Shown: in pieces, positions 16,510 through 26,597 of the stretch
Layout: each line of letters opens with the position of its first letter
Position numbering within the stretch: position 1 is the first letter of the stretch
DNA from: Bacteroidales bacterium F22
Lineage (GTDB): Bacteria; Bacteroidota; Bacteroidia; Bacteroidales; Bacteroidaceae
NCBI GenBank assembly: GCA_029541985.1
Contig: CP095414.1
Span: 930,001-994,000 of the forward strand
Direction: 5' to 3'
Length of the DNA: 64,000 bases
Made by a program: the position numbers and the translations under genes
Notes under the pieces: model-generated
Database searches by the model: none
Told to the model about the DNA's origin: nothing
The model's input: the letters and a program-made list of their open reading frames with translations, nothing else

Positions 16510-17580
16510 CTATTTTTGTACTTCGACCTGCCATCTCAATTCGATAGTAATCACAGGACGAAGTGGATCATTTGTTATTAAGATGACTTGTTGTCTATCA
16601 TCCAATTCATTCATTTTTCTCGTATCCAACTGCAGCGACAACTTAGTTGATTTGCCCGAAGCAATCGTACTTTTGCGTAGATGAGCCGACACAGAAGGGT
16701 CGAAACACTGTACACGAAGAATCTGAAGAGGCTCTTTACCACGACTATAAATCTCCACAGTTCGATGTATCTTACTTCGATGCTTAGCCATATCCTCCGT
16801 CAAATCCAACGTATCATCACTCACGCCGATGATAGGAGTAGATGCAGTCATCTGTTGTTCCTCAGGTACATAAGTAAACTCGATAGGGAACAGATTCTCA
16901 TTGCCCACTTCATCCCCAGGGAAACGAGATAGATAACAAACCGCCTCTTGCTGCCCATATACAGGAGGAGTACCGACAAAAAACAATTTTATATGCCCAC
17001 TACTCTGCGCATCTAGCACCTTAGGAAGATACTGCACCCCTAAATAAGGAGGGAGATGCATGATTTGTAAAGGAAGTGCCTTGCCCCCATCATTAGCAAT
17101 CGCTATATCCAAGGTATCTGTAGCCCCAGCAGGAACCACACCGAAAGATGCCAAAGCAGATTTTAATCTAAACGAACCGATGTTCACCGGCATCTTACGG
17201 TCGAAGTCAGTCACCTTCGTTACCACTTTTCCACCAAATGAAAGATACGTCAGCGTCGGATTTGAATTGCTATATACAGCCACATCCTTTTCAAAAGAGC
17301 CCAGCATCTCAGCATCAAAAACCGCTGTCACTGTACCAGTACCCTGCGAAGGAATCACCTCTTTGGTCCAATCTACACTAGTACACCCACAACTAGCTGT
17401 CACATTGCTCAGAATCAACGGTTTGTCACCCGTATTGACGAAGTCATAAGTGATTTTCACCGGATGTTTCCACTCTACTTGCCCCAATTCGATCCGCTCC
17501 TGTTTGAGCTTCATCTGCGGCTGCGCTTTCACTAAAACACACGAGCTGAAGAACAATCCCAACGCATAAATATATTTCAT
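16510..17580 (-). CDS. Secreted DUF1573 domain protein
   Basis: 356 residues with a signal peptide (about 1-19, ending VKA). The DUF1573 immunoglobulin-like domain is recognised at about 25-125 by the motif ITYDFVNTGDKPLILSNVTASCGCT, whose CGC is characteristic. Two further beta-sandwich repeats of the same type seem to follow (about 150-240 and 250-350). Such proteins are abundant in Bacteroidota and lie in the periplasm or on the surface; their role is unknown. It is the first gene of the meaB cluster. Confidence 0.82.
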   Translation of the reverse strand: MKYIYALGLFFSSCVLVKAQPQMKLKQERIELGQVEWKHPVKITYDFVNTGDKPLILSNVTASCGCTSVDWTKEVIPSQGTGTVTAVFDAEMLGSFEKDVAVYSNSNPTLTYLSFGGKVVTKVTDFDRKMPVNIGSFRLKSALASFGVVPAGATDTLDIAIANDGGKALPLQIMHLPPYLGVQYLPKVLDAQSSGHIKLFFVGTPPVYGQQEAVCYLSRFPGDEVGNENLFPIEFTYVPEEQQMTASTPIIGVSDDTLDLTEDMAKHRSKIHRTVEIYSRGKEPLQILRVQCFDPSVSAHLRKSTIASGKSTKLSLQLDTRKMNELDDRQQVILITNDPLRPVITIELRWQVEVQK

Positions 17581-17653
17581 CTATTCATTTCTTTTAATTT
17601 GTATATAAAACGATTTTTTCCATCGGCAGAAGCCCACAGTTAGTCCATTTATG

Positions 17654-17661
17654 CAAAGATA
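17654..17661 (-). promoter_or_regulatory. -7 promoter element of the DUF1573-meaB cluster
   Basis: TATCTTTG on the minus strand matches TAnnTTTG and lies 73 bases upstream of the DUF1573 start. It is the only such motif seen ahead of the five-gene cluster. Confidence 0.45.
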
Positions 17662-17717
17662 TATAAATCTGATAATTATCTATTAGAAACAGACGCTAAT
17701 TAAATCCCCTATTTTAG

Positions 17718-20700
17718 TTATTTATCATCTCTCTCCACGATGTGAACTTGCCCAATCGGTACCACTACATGGTAATCAGGTGCAAATAAAGAAACCATTT
17801 CAGCTGTCGTTCCTTGGAAGATTCCTCGCTGTTGAGCCACCAACTGATACTGCAAACTGTACTGTCCGCGCTGCAACTGATTGATATAGAAACACACCGA
17901 AGACTGGTCCACCTCGTAGTAACTATTCGGTATATAATAAGCCGCCCCAGCCCAACGAGTACGAAGCCAAGAAGCAGATAACCAAGGAGGCAGTGTCCCC
18001 CATTGATACCCTGACCGTTGATTGACAGGCATGAGTCCAGCTCCGAAATGATCTTGTATCCTAACCATATCCAGATTCGTAGGTAAAGCGATTTGCAACA
18101 GCACTGTCAAGCGACTCCCTTGAGGAATAGCCATGCCAGGAATCAGTTTCTTGGCCTGAGCGATATCTCCAGAATCATCCATCAGATAAAGAGTACGCGT
18201 CATGGTAAGTCCCTGTCCCACCGCTACACTATCTACCGAACCAGACTGCTGTTCACTATTTTCTTGATGATACGCAGTGGCAAAATGTCCCCAAAGCACC
18301 TCGTTGCTTTGATTGATAAGCCTATTGTCCTGCTTAGTCGATACCTTGACGACCTTATCCACGAAGCCAGGAGCTAGAGAAGCTTGGGAAAATACAATCG
18401 GTTCGGCTCCAAAGAAAGAAACCGTTCCTTCCGGGAGTTTCCAAGTCTGGTCAGTCAACAAAGCAGCTAAGATATCTGCTTGTGCAGTCGGTTGATACCA
18501 CTGTCGAGTACGAGCCATCGACAATGCCTTGAGATACACCTCGTCACGATTACGAGTTCCCTGTTCAGTACCCCCATCCTCCCTATCGAGACGCTTCCAT
18601 TGAGCATAGAGCCTCATGGCACGTGACAAGATAGCTGGCTGTTCACTGTACAACGTATATTCATGGATAGAGGCCATCATCTCCTGAGCGCGCTCCATCT
18701 GGTGCAAAGCAAGATAAATCGTTGCTACATCCAACTTATCGCTCAGACTCAATTTCCGGGCGTCCGTTTCCATATGGTCAACTAAGTATCTAGCCTCATC
18801 AGACAGCGAGTCCAGCGAAGTCCAATCAGCGAGTTGACTGTCTATACACAAGTATTGCAGAGGATAGAAATCAGGTATAGCCAGATGATTTTTTCCATTG
18901 CTTAAGCCCTCCGTAGCCTGTGATTGGAGCGCACGAACATAAACCGTCGCTTGCGAGTCCAACCATTTCTTAGCCTTGAGGATGATGGCTCGGTTAGCTT
19001 GAGAAGCCTCCGTAAGTAAAGGATCCCCTTGAATCGCAGTGACCAATTGTTCGAACCGAAGTAATTGATTAACCACGAGTGATGTAGCATACAAGCTAGA
19101 TTTCATGCCAGGATACCACACGAAACTACCATCTGCCTGCTGCAAAGACATCAGTTGTACACGATAATCAGCAGTCAAATAATTCGCCCTATTGGTTTCC
19201 ATCTCACTAGCCAAGCGTTTCCAATACTCTACTTGCTGGTCCCCAGTGATTTCCCAAGGACTCATCATCAATGCATCAGCTTGTCGGTGAATCATCATCC
19301 CTGATTGTACCCTATCTGTCACCCATGCTTGTAAAGCAGGTTGCTTGTCGATAAGATAACGGCCCATGAGCAAAGCATAATAGCGATTGAGCAAATCAGT
19401 CGTACTGACTTCTCCTCCTGCTTGCCAGATACGAGGCAATTGTTGAAGGGCGGTAAATAAGATTCCCTGAGTGAGATGTACCGAGTGAGTCAACTCCTCG
19501 ACGTGTCCCTGAATCATCGGCTGTTTCCATACGACACTATCACCAGGCATAAGTAAAAACGGTTGACTGTGCACAATCTTATTTATGTTATCTTCCACAG
19601 TAATCAGAAATTGTTCCCCATCACTTGCCGCAGGATTGCTCGCCTCGATACGACACAAGATTTCTCCAGGCTGTGTAATCTCTTGCAGTTGGAAAGTCAC
19701 TTCCTGTTGCCCATTAGCAGCCAATGTGATCGTATGCGCCTGATGCTGAAGGGGCTTATTCGTAGAAGCATCAAAAAGGCTTAGCATCACTTTGGTCTTT
19801 TCCTTCTTCTCAAGCAAATTACTTACGGTGACAGCCAATGAAGCCTTATCACCAACACGCAAGAAACGAGGCTTGGTCGGTGTGACCATCAGCGGTCGTT
19901 GCGAAACCAACACCGTATCAATTTTGCCCTGCATCATATCTGACGTATGCACTAGCCCCAGCATATGCCAGCGAGTCAAATCACCAGGCACCTCAAAAGG
20001 AATCGTGATATTTCCCAGACTATCCGTTGTCAAGCGAGGATAACAGAAAGCAGTGGTTAGTAATTTCTTACGTAATCCACCACCTGAAGAGACTGCTAAC
20101 TGATCATCTGCCAATGGCGCCGACTCCATTTCCATCGTACTAGACGGTACCGAAGCGAGACGCACACTTCCACGTATCTTAAATACTTTGCCATCGCTGA
20201 CTCCTTGAGCAGCGGACATCCTGCGGACAAACGAATTTCCGTTATAAGCAGCCACAGAAGAGGCTATCCCCAGCGGAGATATCAACGCATCAAAATCAAG
20301 CGATACATAACGGTTTTCAGGCCAATCTAATTGGAGCCCAGCATAACTTCTATCTATCCGTCCTTGAAATTCATAGATAGTCGATTTCTGATAATAATAA
20401 CTGAGCAAAGCAGGAAGATTATAGGCTGCGATAGCATCTGTAGAAGCATCGTACATAGTCATCCAAAGCGTGGCATCAGCCGGTTGTCCCGTAGGGGTCA
20501 ATACTTGCAACTCAAATTTTTCCTGTTGACCAGGCAATAGATGATCTCTGAAAGTCTTCCATTTGAGTCGAAGTCTCTTCTCGGGAAGAGGAGCAAAGAA
20601 TGTTTTCACCTGCTTATAAAAAGCCCCCTCTTTGATGAGTGAGCACTGTACAGTCAATGCCTTGCCATAGCGTTCTTCATACGGCAATTTGAGAAGATAC

Positions 20701-23243
20701 AATGAATCCTTAACTTCTACATCTCTCTCCGCAATCACCCCTTGAGTGGTGAGATATCGGATATGCAGTAGCGCATCTTCTATGTTGGTATGGATACGCA
20801 ATACCGTTTGTCCCTCCTGCGAGAATTTTAAGTCACCAGGAGCAATCCAGAGAGGCAGACGCAAACTATCTGGTACCACTGTTGCTGGCTCTTTTTCCGA
20901 TGCTGGTTCTTCTTTGGGGTCAACCTTCATCGCGGGATAATACCCAATAAATGAGCGTACGGCCTCATGGCGTTCTCCCGTAGGAGAAACAGCAACGACA
21001 GACAATGAATAAGTTGCATATTCCGATTGTATTGCTTGGAGAGAATCGACGGCTAAGGTGAGTACGCCCTTGCCTTGATCATCAGTGAGGGCCTGTCCTT
21101 GAGCGATTATTTCGGGTTCAGGATACGGGCCAGGATAATAGAGTCCTTTCTCACGTCCCCAGAAAAGAGGATACGGACGACCTGTCAGTGTATAATTGAG
21201 CGTAACCTCTTTGAGTGGAATATCCGATAGTAGCTTCGTTTGCACAGTAGCCGTAACCATCCGTGGGAGCGTCAAAGTATCGGCTAACTGCGTGAAGGTC
21301 AATTCATAGGTAGGAGCGACATACTCCTCCACACGTATCGACGCATACCCCGAAGGCTGATTGCTACGCAATTGGCAAACTCCTTTCATCATCTCTTCAG
21401 GCAGTGTAAAAGTAAGAGCGACTACCCCATGCGCATCTGTGGTCCCTTCAGCCGTCTGAAGCACTTTACCATTAGGAGAAATCAGTTGTACAGCCATAGG
21501 GAATTGCTCGAGGACATGAGCCTCATCACTCGTCCGATTGTAGGCAACAGCCGTAACCGTGACGACATCACCAGGACGATATAGTTTGCGATCAGTGAGC
21601 AGCGTTGCTCGTCGGTAAGCCTTCTCGTTAGGGGTATAGATATTACCATTATAAATGGATTCTTCGTCCCCATAAATATCTTGTTGATAAGTCGCTTTGA
21701 CTTTTAGCGATGTTATTTTTCCTGGCACCATCACCACACCATTCTTATCCGTCACAAAAGATTGCTGTACCTCTTGCTGTTGGTTATTCTCAGTCAGGGT
21801 AATCGTACCACCCGATACCGGTGCTCCTCTATATTTATCAAGCAACCGAAGTTGTGTATTGCCATCAGGATAATGAAGAGCATGCACCATCAAGTCAGAG
21901 ACACAAAACATCAAAGAGGTCTCTTTACTTGCAGTTGATCGTTCTTTATAGGGTTTCGACAGATGAATATTGTAGCGAACAGAATAGCGTCCATAAGAAC
22001 AAGGGGCGAGAGTAATCAAGGTATCTTTTACTGTGCCATCTTCCACAGATGACAAAGTCAAAGGGATCCGTTTCGTCCATTTCCCTTGAGGGCTATCTTG
22101 AGCGGAAAGCAAGAGTTCTGCAGCATTGACATTACGGTATGAAAGGTGAATCTTAATAGAATCAGTAGTCGCAAAGACACGGTTGACCTTGAGATCAAAC
22201 GACGGAGCTAGTTCGGCATAGACCTGCCCTACTGCATTTGGAGTACGGCGATACGTAGGATATTTCTTGATGATGGTTTGGTAATAATCAATCGCTGTCT
22301 TGAAGGCTGTTGCATTCTTCTTTTCGAGGAGTTCATCTGCAAGAAAGAAATACAATTCGGGAAGAAGTACATTTTGCTTGTATTCTTCTAGTGTGGGCGA
22401 CGTAGGATAAGGGAAATCGATTTGATCCAACTCATAATGATACCGTTTAGCCCAATGATAATAATCGATTCGAACCATCAGTGCCAAGGGACTGTCTCCA
22501 TGATTTTTCTCCACAGTTAACCAATGAGTATAGATCGCTGACATCTCTTTCAACAAAGCATGACGCTCGTCCACAGATGCACTCATCTGATAGAGTTGTT
22601 CCATGCCCCCAATCACATTGCGTCCGATGACCCCATAGAGTGGATATGACTTGACCTCTTGATTCAAGGTGCCTAACTGTATCATCGGCACAAAATCTTG
22701 AGCTGGAGTCTCCATCAAGTAATCATCATGGTCAGCTGCCAATGCCTGACGGTAATCGTTCAGTATCTGCTCAACCGCTGATTGACGAGCTAATTGAGGG
22801 ACCGTATTGAGCATCGAAAGTGCACTATTGCCTCGAAGTAAATGACAAATGGAGCGAGTGGAAACACTACTCCCAACGCTATCCATCTGATTGATGTAAG
22901 TTCCATATTGTTCGAGACTATCGGGAGCTACTTTCATCTGTGCCCGAAGCATGTAAGCGAGTCCCTCTCCCATCAAAGGAAAGGCCTTATCAGCAGCTGC
23001 CTGACGGAAGTATTCTTGTGCAACCTGACGCATCAGCAAAGGACGGTCTGCTGTTTCGGCCTCTTGCAAACGCTTTAGATAATTCTGACGCCATTGAGGA
23101 TAGGCAGATTGCTGAGACGGATTAGCATGGAGAGTAAATGAGAGTCCGGATACAAAATTCATCAAGAGGAAGAGGCCCAATAGAAGGGGTTTGCTCATTC
23201 GTTGCTTGACGTTCGTTATAAGGGTCGATTTGGCTGTTGTCAT
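17718..23243 (-). CDS. Alpha-2-macroglobulin family protein without thioester motif
   Basis: 1841 residues with a signal peptide; the ATG at residue 16 (23198) would give a more compact signal sequence and is an alternative start. An N-terminal helical region (about 40-350) precedes the MG2 domain (YRPGDVVTVTAVAYN), macroglobulin repeats, the A2M family segment around TTDSLGNITIPFEVPGDLTRW, and a C-terminal alpha-toroid region with ADGSFVWYPG. The CxEQ thioester is absent: the corresponding place reads QAGGEVSTTDLLNRYYALL. It is therefore a non-thioester bacterial A2M, presumably a periplasmic or surface peptidase trap or scaffold. No pbpC-type partner gene lies next to it. Confidence 0.88.
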   Translation of the reverse strand: MTTAKSTLITNVKQRMSKPLLLGLFLLMNFVSGLSFTLHANPSQQSAYPQWRQNYLKRLQEAETADRPLLMRQVAQEYFRQAAADKAFPLMGEGLAYMLRAQMKVAPDSLEQYGTYINQMDSVGSSVSTRSICHLLRGNSALSMLNTVPQLARQSAVEQILNDYRQALAADHDDYLMETPAQDFVPMIQLGTLNQEVKSYPLYGVIGRNVIGGMEQLYQMSASVDERHALLKEMSAIYTHWLTVEKNHGDSPLALMVRIDYYHWAKRYHYELDQIDFPYPTSPTLEEYKQNVLLPELYFFLADELLEKKNATAFKTAIDYYQTIIKKYPTYRRTPNAVGQVYAELAPSFDLKVNRVFATTDSIKIHLSYRNVNAAELLLSAQDSPQGKWTKRIPLTLSSVEDGTVKDTLITLAPCSYGRYSVRYNIHLSKPYKERSTASKETSLMFCVSDLMVHALHYPDGNTQLRLLDKYRGAPVSGGTITLTENNQQQEVQQSFVTDKNGVVMVPGKITSLKVKATYQQDIYGDEESIYNGNIYTPNEKAYRRATLLTDRKLYRPGDVVTVTAVAYNRTSDEAHVLEQFPMAVQLISPNGKVLQTAEGTTDAHGVVALTFTLPEEMMKGVCQLRSNQPSGYASIRVEEYVAPTYELTFTQLADTLTLPRMVTATVQTKLLSDIPLKEVTLNYTLTGRPYPLFWGREKGLYYPGPYPEPEIIAQGQALTDDQGKGVLTLAVDSLQAIQSEYATYSLSVVAVSPTGERHEAVRSFIGYYPAMKVDPKEEPASEKEPATVVPDSLRLPLWIAPGDLKFSQEGQTVLRIHTNIEDALLHIRYLTTQGVIAERDVEVKDSLYLLKLPYEERYGKALTVQCSLIKEGAFYKQVKTFFAPLPEKRLRLKWKTFRDHLLPGQQEKFELQVLTPTGQPADATLWMTMYDASTDAIAAYNLPALLSYYYQKSTIYEFQGRIDRSYAGLQLDWPENRYVSLDFDALISPLGIASSVAAYNGNSFVRRMSAAQGVSDGKVFKIRGSVRLASVPSSTMEMESAPLADDQLAVSSGGGLRKKLLTTAFCYPRLTTDSLGNITIPFEVPGDLTRWHMLGLVHTSDMMQGKIDTVLVSQRPLMVTPTKPRFLRVGDKASLAVTVSNLLEKKEKTKVMLSLFDASTNKPLQHQAHTITLAANGQQEVTFQLQEITQPGEILCRIEASNPAASDGEQFLITVEDNINKIVHSQPFLLMPGDSVVWKQPMIQGHVEELTHSVHLTQGILFTALQQLPRIWQAGGEVSTTDLLNRYYALLMGRYLIDKQPALQAWVTDRVQSGMMIHRQADALMMSPWEITGDQQVEYWKRLASEMETNRANYLTADYRVQLMSLQQADGSFVWYPGMKSSLYATSLVVNQLLRFEQLVTAIQGDPLLTEASQANRAIILKAKKWLDSQATVYVRALQSQATEGLSNGKNHLAIPDFYPLQYLCIDSQLADWTSLDSLSDEARYLVDHMETDARKLSLSDKLDVATIYLALHQMERAQEMMASIHEYTLYSEQPAILSRAMRLYAQWKRLDREDGGTEQGTRNRDEVYLKALSMARTRQWYQPTAQADILAALLTDQTWKLPEGTVSFFGAEPIVFSQASLAPGFVDKVVKVSTKQDNRLINQSNEVLWGHFATAYHQENSEQQSGSVDSVAVGQGLTMTRTLYLMDDSGDIAQAKKLIPGMAIPQGSRLTVLLQIALPTNLDMVRIQDHFGAGLMPVNQRSGYQWGTLPPWLSASWLRTRWAGAAYYIPNSYYEVDQSSVCFYINQLQRGQYSLQYQLVAQQRGIFQGTTAEMVSLFAPDYHVVVPIGQVHIVERDDK

Positions 23244-23833
23244 CGGTATCTATTTTCTATTGGTTAATGTTTTGTCACAAGATAAGGATAATCACGAGGT
23301 AGTTCGCTCTGAAGAGGTCATTATTTTCGCTTTTATCTTGATAAAAAAGCGCTTCTTTTTCATTTTTGGTAGCAAGCGGTTTCGAGGGAGAGGTTACAAT
23401 TTACGCATCGAGAGAACCAAGTGTTAGTTATTAACATTTAGGCTATAGCGAGGGGGTACTGACGACCTATGGTCACGGAGATAACGATAGGTATTCAGTT
23501 TTTTGAACACGAAAGGTTACGATGGTAGGACTTAAGTCTTATGCTTTGGTATCTTGAAATGAACAGATTGAAAGGTTCAAAAAAAGAAAAAACCGATTTA
23601 AAGCGCTTTCTCAGCACCCCAAACGATTCGATGGACTGCCACATAGCCCGTTCCCTTTTTTGACCGTTATCGACCTGTTGTTTTTTCACTATTGTGAAAA
23701 TAAAGCGTCTTCGAAGCCTATTAAGATAAACTATCTAAACAAACTCAAGACCGCTAAAATGGAGGATAGAAAAAGGGGGTTGCATCATATTTATCTGATA
23801 CAACCCTCATCATTTATGTCTCTTAGGAAGAAC
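23244..23833. other. 590-base gap with no convincing gene
   Basis: Only short reading frames without recognisable features occur. There is a terminator at 23775-23808 and a small hairpin at 23683-23700 (TTTTCAC with GTGAAAA). No TAnnTTTG box was found for the downstream A2M gene. The middle 23400-23650 is less AT-rich than typical intergenic DNA here and could hold a small RNA, but nothing is identified. Confidence 0.4.
23775..23808 (-). terminator. Terminator of the rubredoxin gene
   Basis: GGGGGTTGCATCA (23775-23787) pairs with TGATACAACCCTC (23796-23808) with one mismatch and one G-T pair. On the minus strand the stem is followed by TTTT. Confidence 0.7.
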
Positions 23834-23995
23834 TTATTCTTCTATTAGTTCAAAATCTTCTTTGCCTACGCCACATAGAGGGCAAACCCAATCGTCTGGA
23901 ATATCCTCAAAAGCTGTTCCTGGTTCGATTCCACCGTCTGGGTCTCCGATTGCTGGATCATAAATCCAACCACATACTACACATTCGTATTTCAT
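23834..23995 (-). CDS. Rubredoxin
   Basis: 53 residues. The two iron-binding knuckles are complete: [10 protein letters not shown] near residue 5 and [11 protein letters not shown] near residue 38, four cysteines binding one iron. [20 protein letters not shown] between them is standard for rubredoxins. It is a small cytoplasmic electron carrier, in anaerobes usually serving peroxide or superoxide detoxification enzymes. It has its own terminator and stands alone, so the electron partner is not visible. Confidence 0.96.
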   Translation of the reverse strand: MKYECVVCGWIYDPAIGDPDGGIEPGTAFEDIPDDWVCPLCGVGKEDFELIEE

Positions 23996-24139
23996 AATTT
24001 TCTTTTTTTAAAATGAGTACTTTATTATTTCATTGCTAAAGTAATGGAAAAAAAATAGATAAGCAAAGAATTATGACTAAAATTAATTGAAATGAATACA
24101 AAAAAATCGTCCCTTTTTTCGATAGCCTAATTATTTTTC

Positions 24140-24147
24140 TAACTTTG
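24140..24147 (+). promoter_or_regulatory. -7 promoter element abutting the xth start codon
   Basis: TAACTTTG ends 5 bases before the ATG at 24153. With transcription normally starting about 7 bases after the element, the mRNA would be leaderless or nearly so. Confidence 0.5.
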
Positions 24148-24152
24148 TATCC

Positions 24153-24917
24153 ATGAAAATAATATCTTGGAATGTAAATGGAATAAGAGCGATCATGAAA
24201 AAAGATTTCATGACGAAGTTCGAAGAGATGGATGCAGACATATTTTGTATCCAAGAGACGAAAGCGCAAGATGACCAAACAGCGAAGGCTGTAGAAGAAA
24301 TAAAAGGATATGAATTGTATACTACTTCTGCCGTGCGAAAAGGTTATTCGGGGACTGCTATTCTCTCTCGTAAGAAAGCGCTGAGTGTGCGCTATGGTAT
24401 CGGCATCGAGGAGCATGACCAGGAGGGTCGCGTCATTACTGCCGAATTTGAAGACTTTTATATGGTCAATGTGTATGTGCCCAACTCGGGAAGTGAACTA
24501 GCACGACTGGATTACCGTACGACATGGGATGAGACTTTTTTCAATTATCTAAAGGAACTAGAGCAATCTAAACCGGTAGTTATATGTGGTGATTTCAATG
24601 TCGCTCATAAGGATATTGATATTGCTCGTCCAAAAGCGAACTATAACAAGTCGGCTGGTTTCACACAGCGGGAGATTGATGGGATGGATCGTTTCACACA
24701 AGGTGGATTGGTTGATACCTTCCGTCATTTCTATCCTGATTTGACCGAAGCCTATTCGTGGTGGAGTTACCGCGGCGGAGCTCGTCAGAGAAATATCGGT
24801 TGGCGTATTGATTATTTTTTGGTTAGTGAACACTTCTTACCTATGGTAAAAGATGCTTTCATCTTGCCTGATATGATTGGTTCTGACCACTGCCCTGTGG
24901 GGATTATCACTCAATAG
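24153..24917 (+). CDS. xth: Exodeoxyribonuclease III
   Basis: 254 residues. It is an AP endonuclease and 3'-5' exonuclease of the EEP fold acting in base-excision repair. Motifs seen in order: WNVNGIRA (N7), IQETKAQ (catalytic Glu), VYVPNSGSEL, GDFNVAHKDIDI (Asp/Asn), WRIDYFLVS and the C-terminal GSDHCPVG with the catalytic Asp-His pair. It is full length. The start codon follows a -7 element at 5 bases, suggesting a leaderless transcript. A shared terminator separates it from the convergent prfC. Confidence 0.95.
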   Translation: MKIISWNVNGIRAIMKKDFMTKFEEMDADIFCIQETKAQDDQTAKAVEEIKGYELYTTSAVRKGYSGTAILSRKKALSVRYGIGIEEHDQEGRVITAEFEDFYMVNVYVPNSGSELARLDYRTTWDETFFNYLKELEQSKPVVICGDFNVAHKDIDIARPKANYNKSAGFTQREIDGMDRFTQGGLVDTFRHFYPDLTEAYSWWSYRGGARQRNIGWRIDYFLVSEHFLPMVKDAFILPDMIGSDHCPVGIITQ

Positions 24918-24947
24918 GTTCTGTAGAAACAGACAGATAAACGAATA

Positions 24948-24986
24948 AAAAGTCCTCCACTTCTCATCTTGAAGTGGAGGACTTTT
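24948..24986. terminator. Bidirectional terminator between xth and prfC
   Basis: A perfect 16-base stem, AAAAGTCCTCCACTTC (24948-24963) with GAAGTGGAGGACTTTT (24971-24986), and a 7-base loop. A and T runs on either side serve both strands. Confidence 0.9.
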
Positions 24987-25004
24987 CTTATCGTCGGTGT
25001 ACGA

Positions 25005-26579
25005 TTAAAATTCTGAAGTAAAGTGGAAACGAATCCCTTTAAAATCTTGTTGAGCCATCTGAAGTACATAGTTTGAGTCAGCTAAGAAGACATCTCTACC
25101 AGCTCGGTCTTTGGCCATATATTGGTATTTTCGTTTCTTGAAACTTTCCAATTCAGCTTCATCATCACTTTCTATCCAGCAGGCTTTGAATAGAGACAAA
25201 GGTTCCCATCGACAAGAAGCATTGTATTCATGTTCCAATCGATATTGGATGACTTCAAATTGCAATTGCCCGACAGTACCTACGACCTTTCGACCGTTGA
25301 ACTGATTGACGAACAACTGAGCAACTCCTTCATCCATCAATTGGTCAATTCCTTTGGCCAGTTGTTTCTGCTTCATCGGATCTGAATTTTCAATGTATTT
25401 AAACATCAATGGAGAGAATGAAGGGAGTCCTTTGAAATGAAGGTCTTCACCTGAAGTAAGGGTATCGCCAATCTTAAAGATACCATTGTCAGGTAGGCCG
25501 ATGATATCGCCTGCAAAAGCCTCTTCGACAGTGGTCTTGCGCTGAGCCATAAATTGAGTCGGACTAGAGAAACGAATGGTCTTGCCGTTGCGAACATGCA
25601 GATAGGGTTTGTTTCTTTCGAATCGACCTGAACAGATCTTACAGAAAGCCACACATGAACGGTGATTGGGGTCTATATTCGCAGTTATCTTAAAGATAAA
25701 TCCGGTGAATTTATCTTCTTGCGGGATGACTTCTCGTTCTATAGCTTCGATAGGTTGAGGACTTGGAGCTATCTGCACGAAACAATCTAACAACTCTTGT
25801 ACACCGAAGTTATTCAGCGCGGAACCGAAGAATACAGGGGCTACTTGCGCAGAGAGATAGGTCTCTTGTTCAAATTCAGGATATACCCCTTCTATCAATT
25901 CCAAATCTTCGCGTAACTGAACTGCTGCTGTAGTTCCTATCTGAGCATCTAGTTCTTCTGAGGATACATCTACTTCGACCTTCTCAGTCATCACTTGCTT
26001 GTCGGGCTGAAAAAGATTCAATTTATTCTCATAGAGGTTGTAAACTCCTTTGAAACGAGGGCCTTGATCGATAGGCCATGAGAGCGGACGAACGGCTATC
26101 TGGAGTTCTTCTTCGAGTTCATCAAGCAAGTCAAATGGGTCTTTTCCTTCACGGTCCATCTTATTGGCATAGATGATTACGGGGGTATTGCGCATGCGGC
26201 ATACTTCCATCAACTTACGGGTTTGTGCCTCGACTCCTTTGGCACTATCTACCACGATGATTACAGAATCAACAGCGGTCAGAGTACGGAAGGTATCTTC
26301 AGCAAAATCCTGGTGACCAGGAGTATCTAGGATATTTATCTTATAGTCTTGATAGTCAAATTCCATCACAGAAGTGGTTACCGAGATTCCACGTTGTTTC
26401 TCGATTTCCATCCAGTCAGAAGTAGCACTTTTCTTTATCTTATTGTTCTTGACTGCTCCTGCTACTTGTATCTGACCTCCAAAGAGAAGTAATTTCTCCG
26501 TCAATGTGGTCTTACCCGCATCTGGGTGAGAAATAATAGCAAAAGTTCGTCTTCTCGATATTTCAGTTTCGTTGGCCAT
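25005..26579 (-). CDS. prfC: Peptide chain release factor 3
   Basis: 524 residues, normal length. It is a translational GTPase that removes RF1/RF2 from the ribosome after termination. G motifs: [17 protein letters not shown] (P-loop), [13 protein letters not shown] (switch I), DTPGHQDF (switch II) and NKMDRE (NKxD). Domain II and the RF3-type C-terminal domain with [16 protein letters not shown] follow. It is the last gene of an operon after rfbD by 18 bases. Confidence 0.96.
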   Translation of the reverse strand: MANETEISRRRTFAIISHPDAGKTTLTEKLLLFGGQIQVAGAVKNNKIKKSATSDWMEIEKQRGISVTTSVMEFDYQDYKINILDTPGHQDFAEDTFRTLTAVDSVIIVVDSAKGVEAQTRKLMEVCRMRNTPVIIYANKMDREGKDPFDLLDELEEELQIAVRPLSWPIDQGPRFKGVYNLYENKLNLFQPDKQVMTEKVEVDVSSEELDAQIGTTAAVQLREDLELIEGVYPEFEQETYLSAQVAPVFFGSALNNFGVQELLDCFVQIAPSPQPIEAIEREVIPQEDKFTGFIFKITANIDPNHRSCVAFCKICSGRFERNKPYLHVRNGKTIRFSSPTQFMAQRKTTVEEAFAGDIIGLPDNGIFKIGDTLTSGEDLHFKGLPSFSPLMFKYIENSDPMKQKQLAKGIDQLMDEGVAQLFVNQFNGRKVVGTVGQLQFEVIQYRLEHEYNASCRWEPLSLFKACWIESDDEAELESFKKRKYQYMAKDRAGRDVFLADSNYVLQMAQQDFKGIRFHFTSEF

Positions 26580-26597
26580 GGGGTCTTTATTTGTTTC

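Noticed and set aside
23921-23945. GGTTCGATTCC, resembling a tRNA T-loop
   Set aside because: It lies inside the rubredoxin gene and no acceptor, D or anticodon stems can be built around it.
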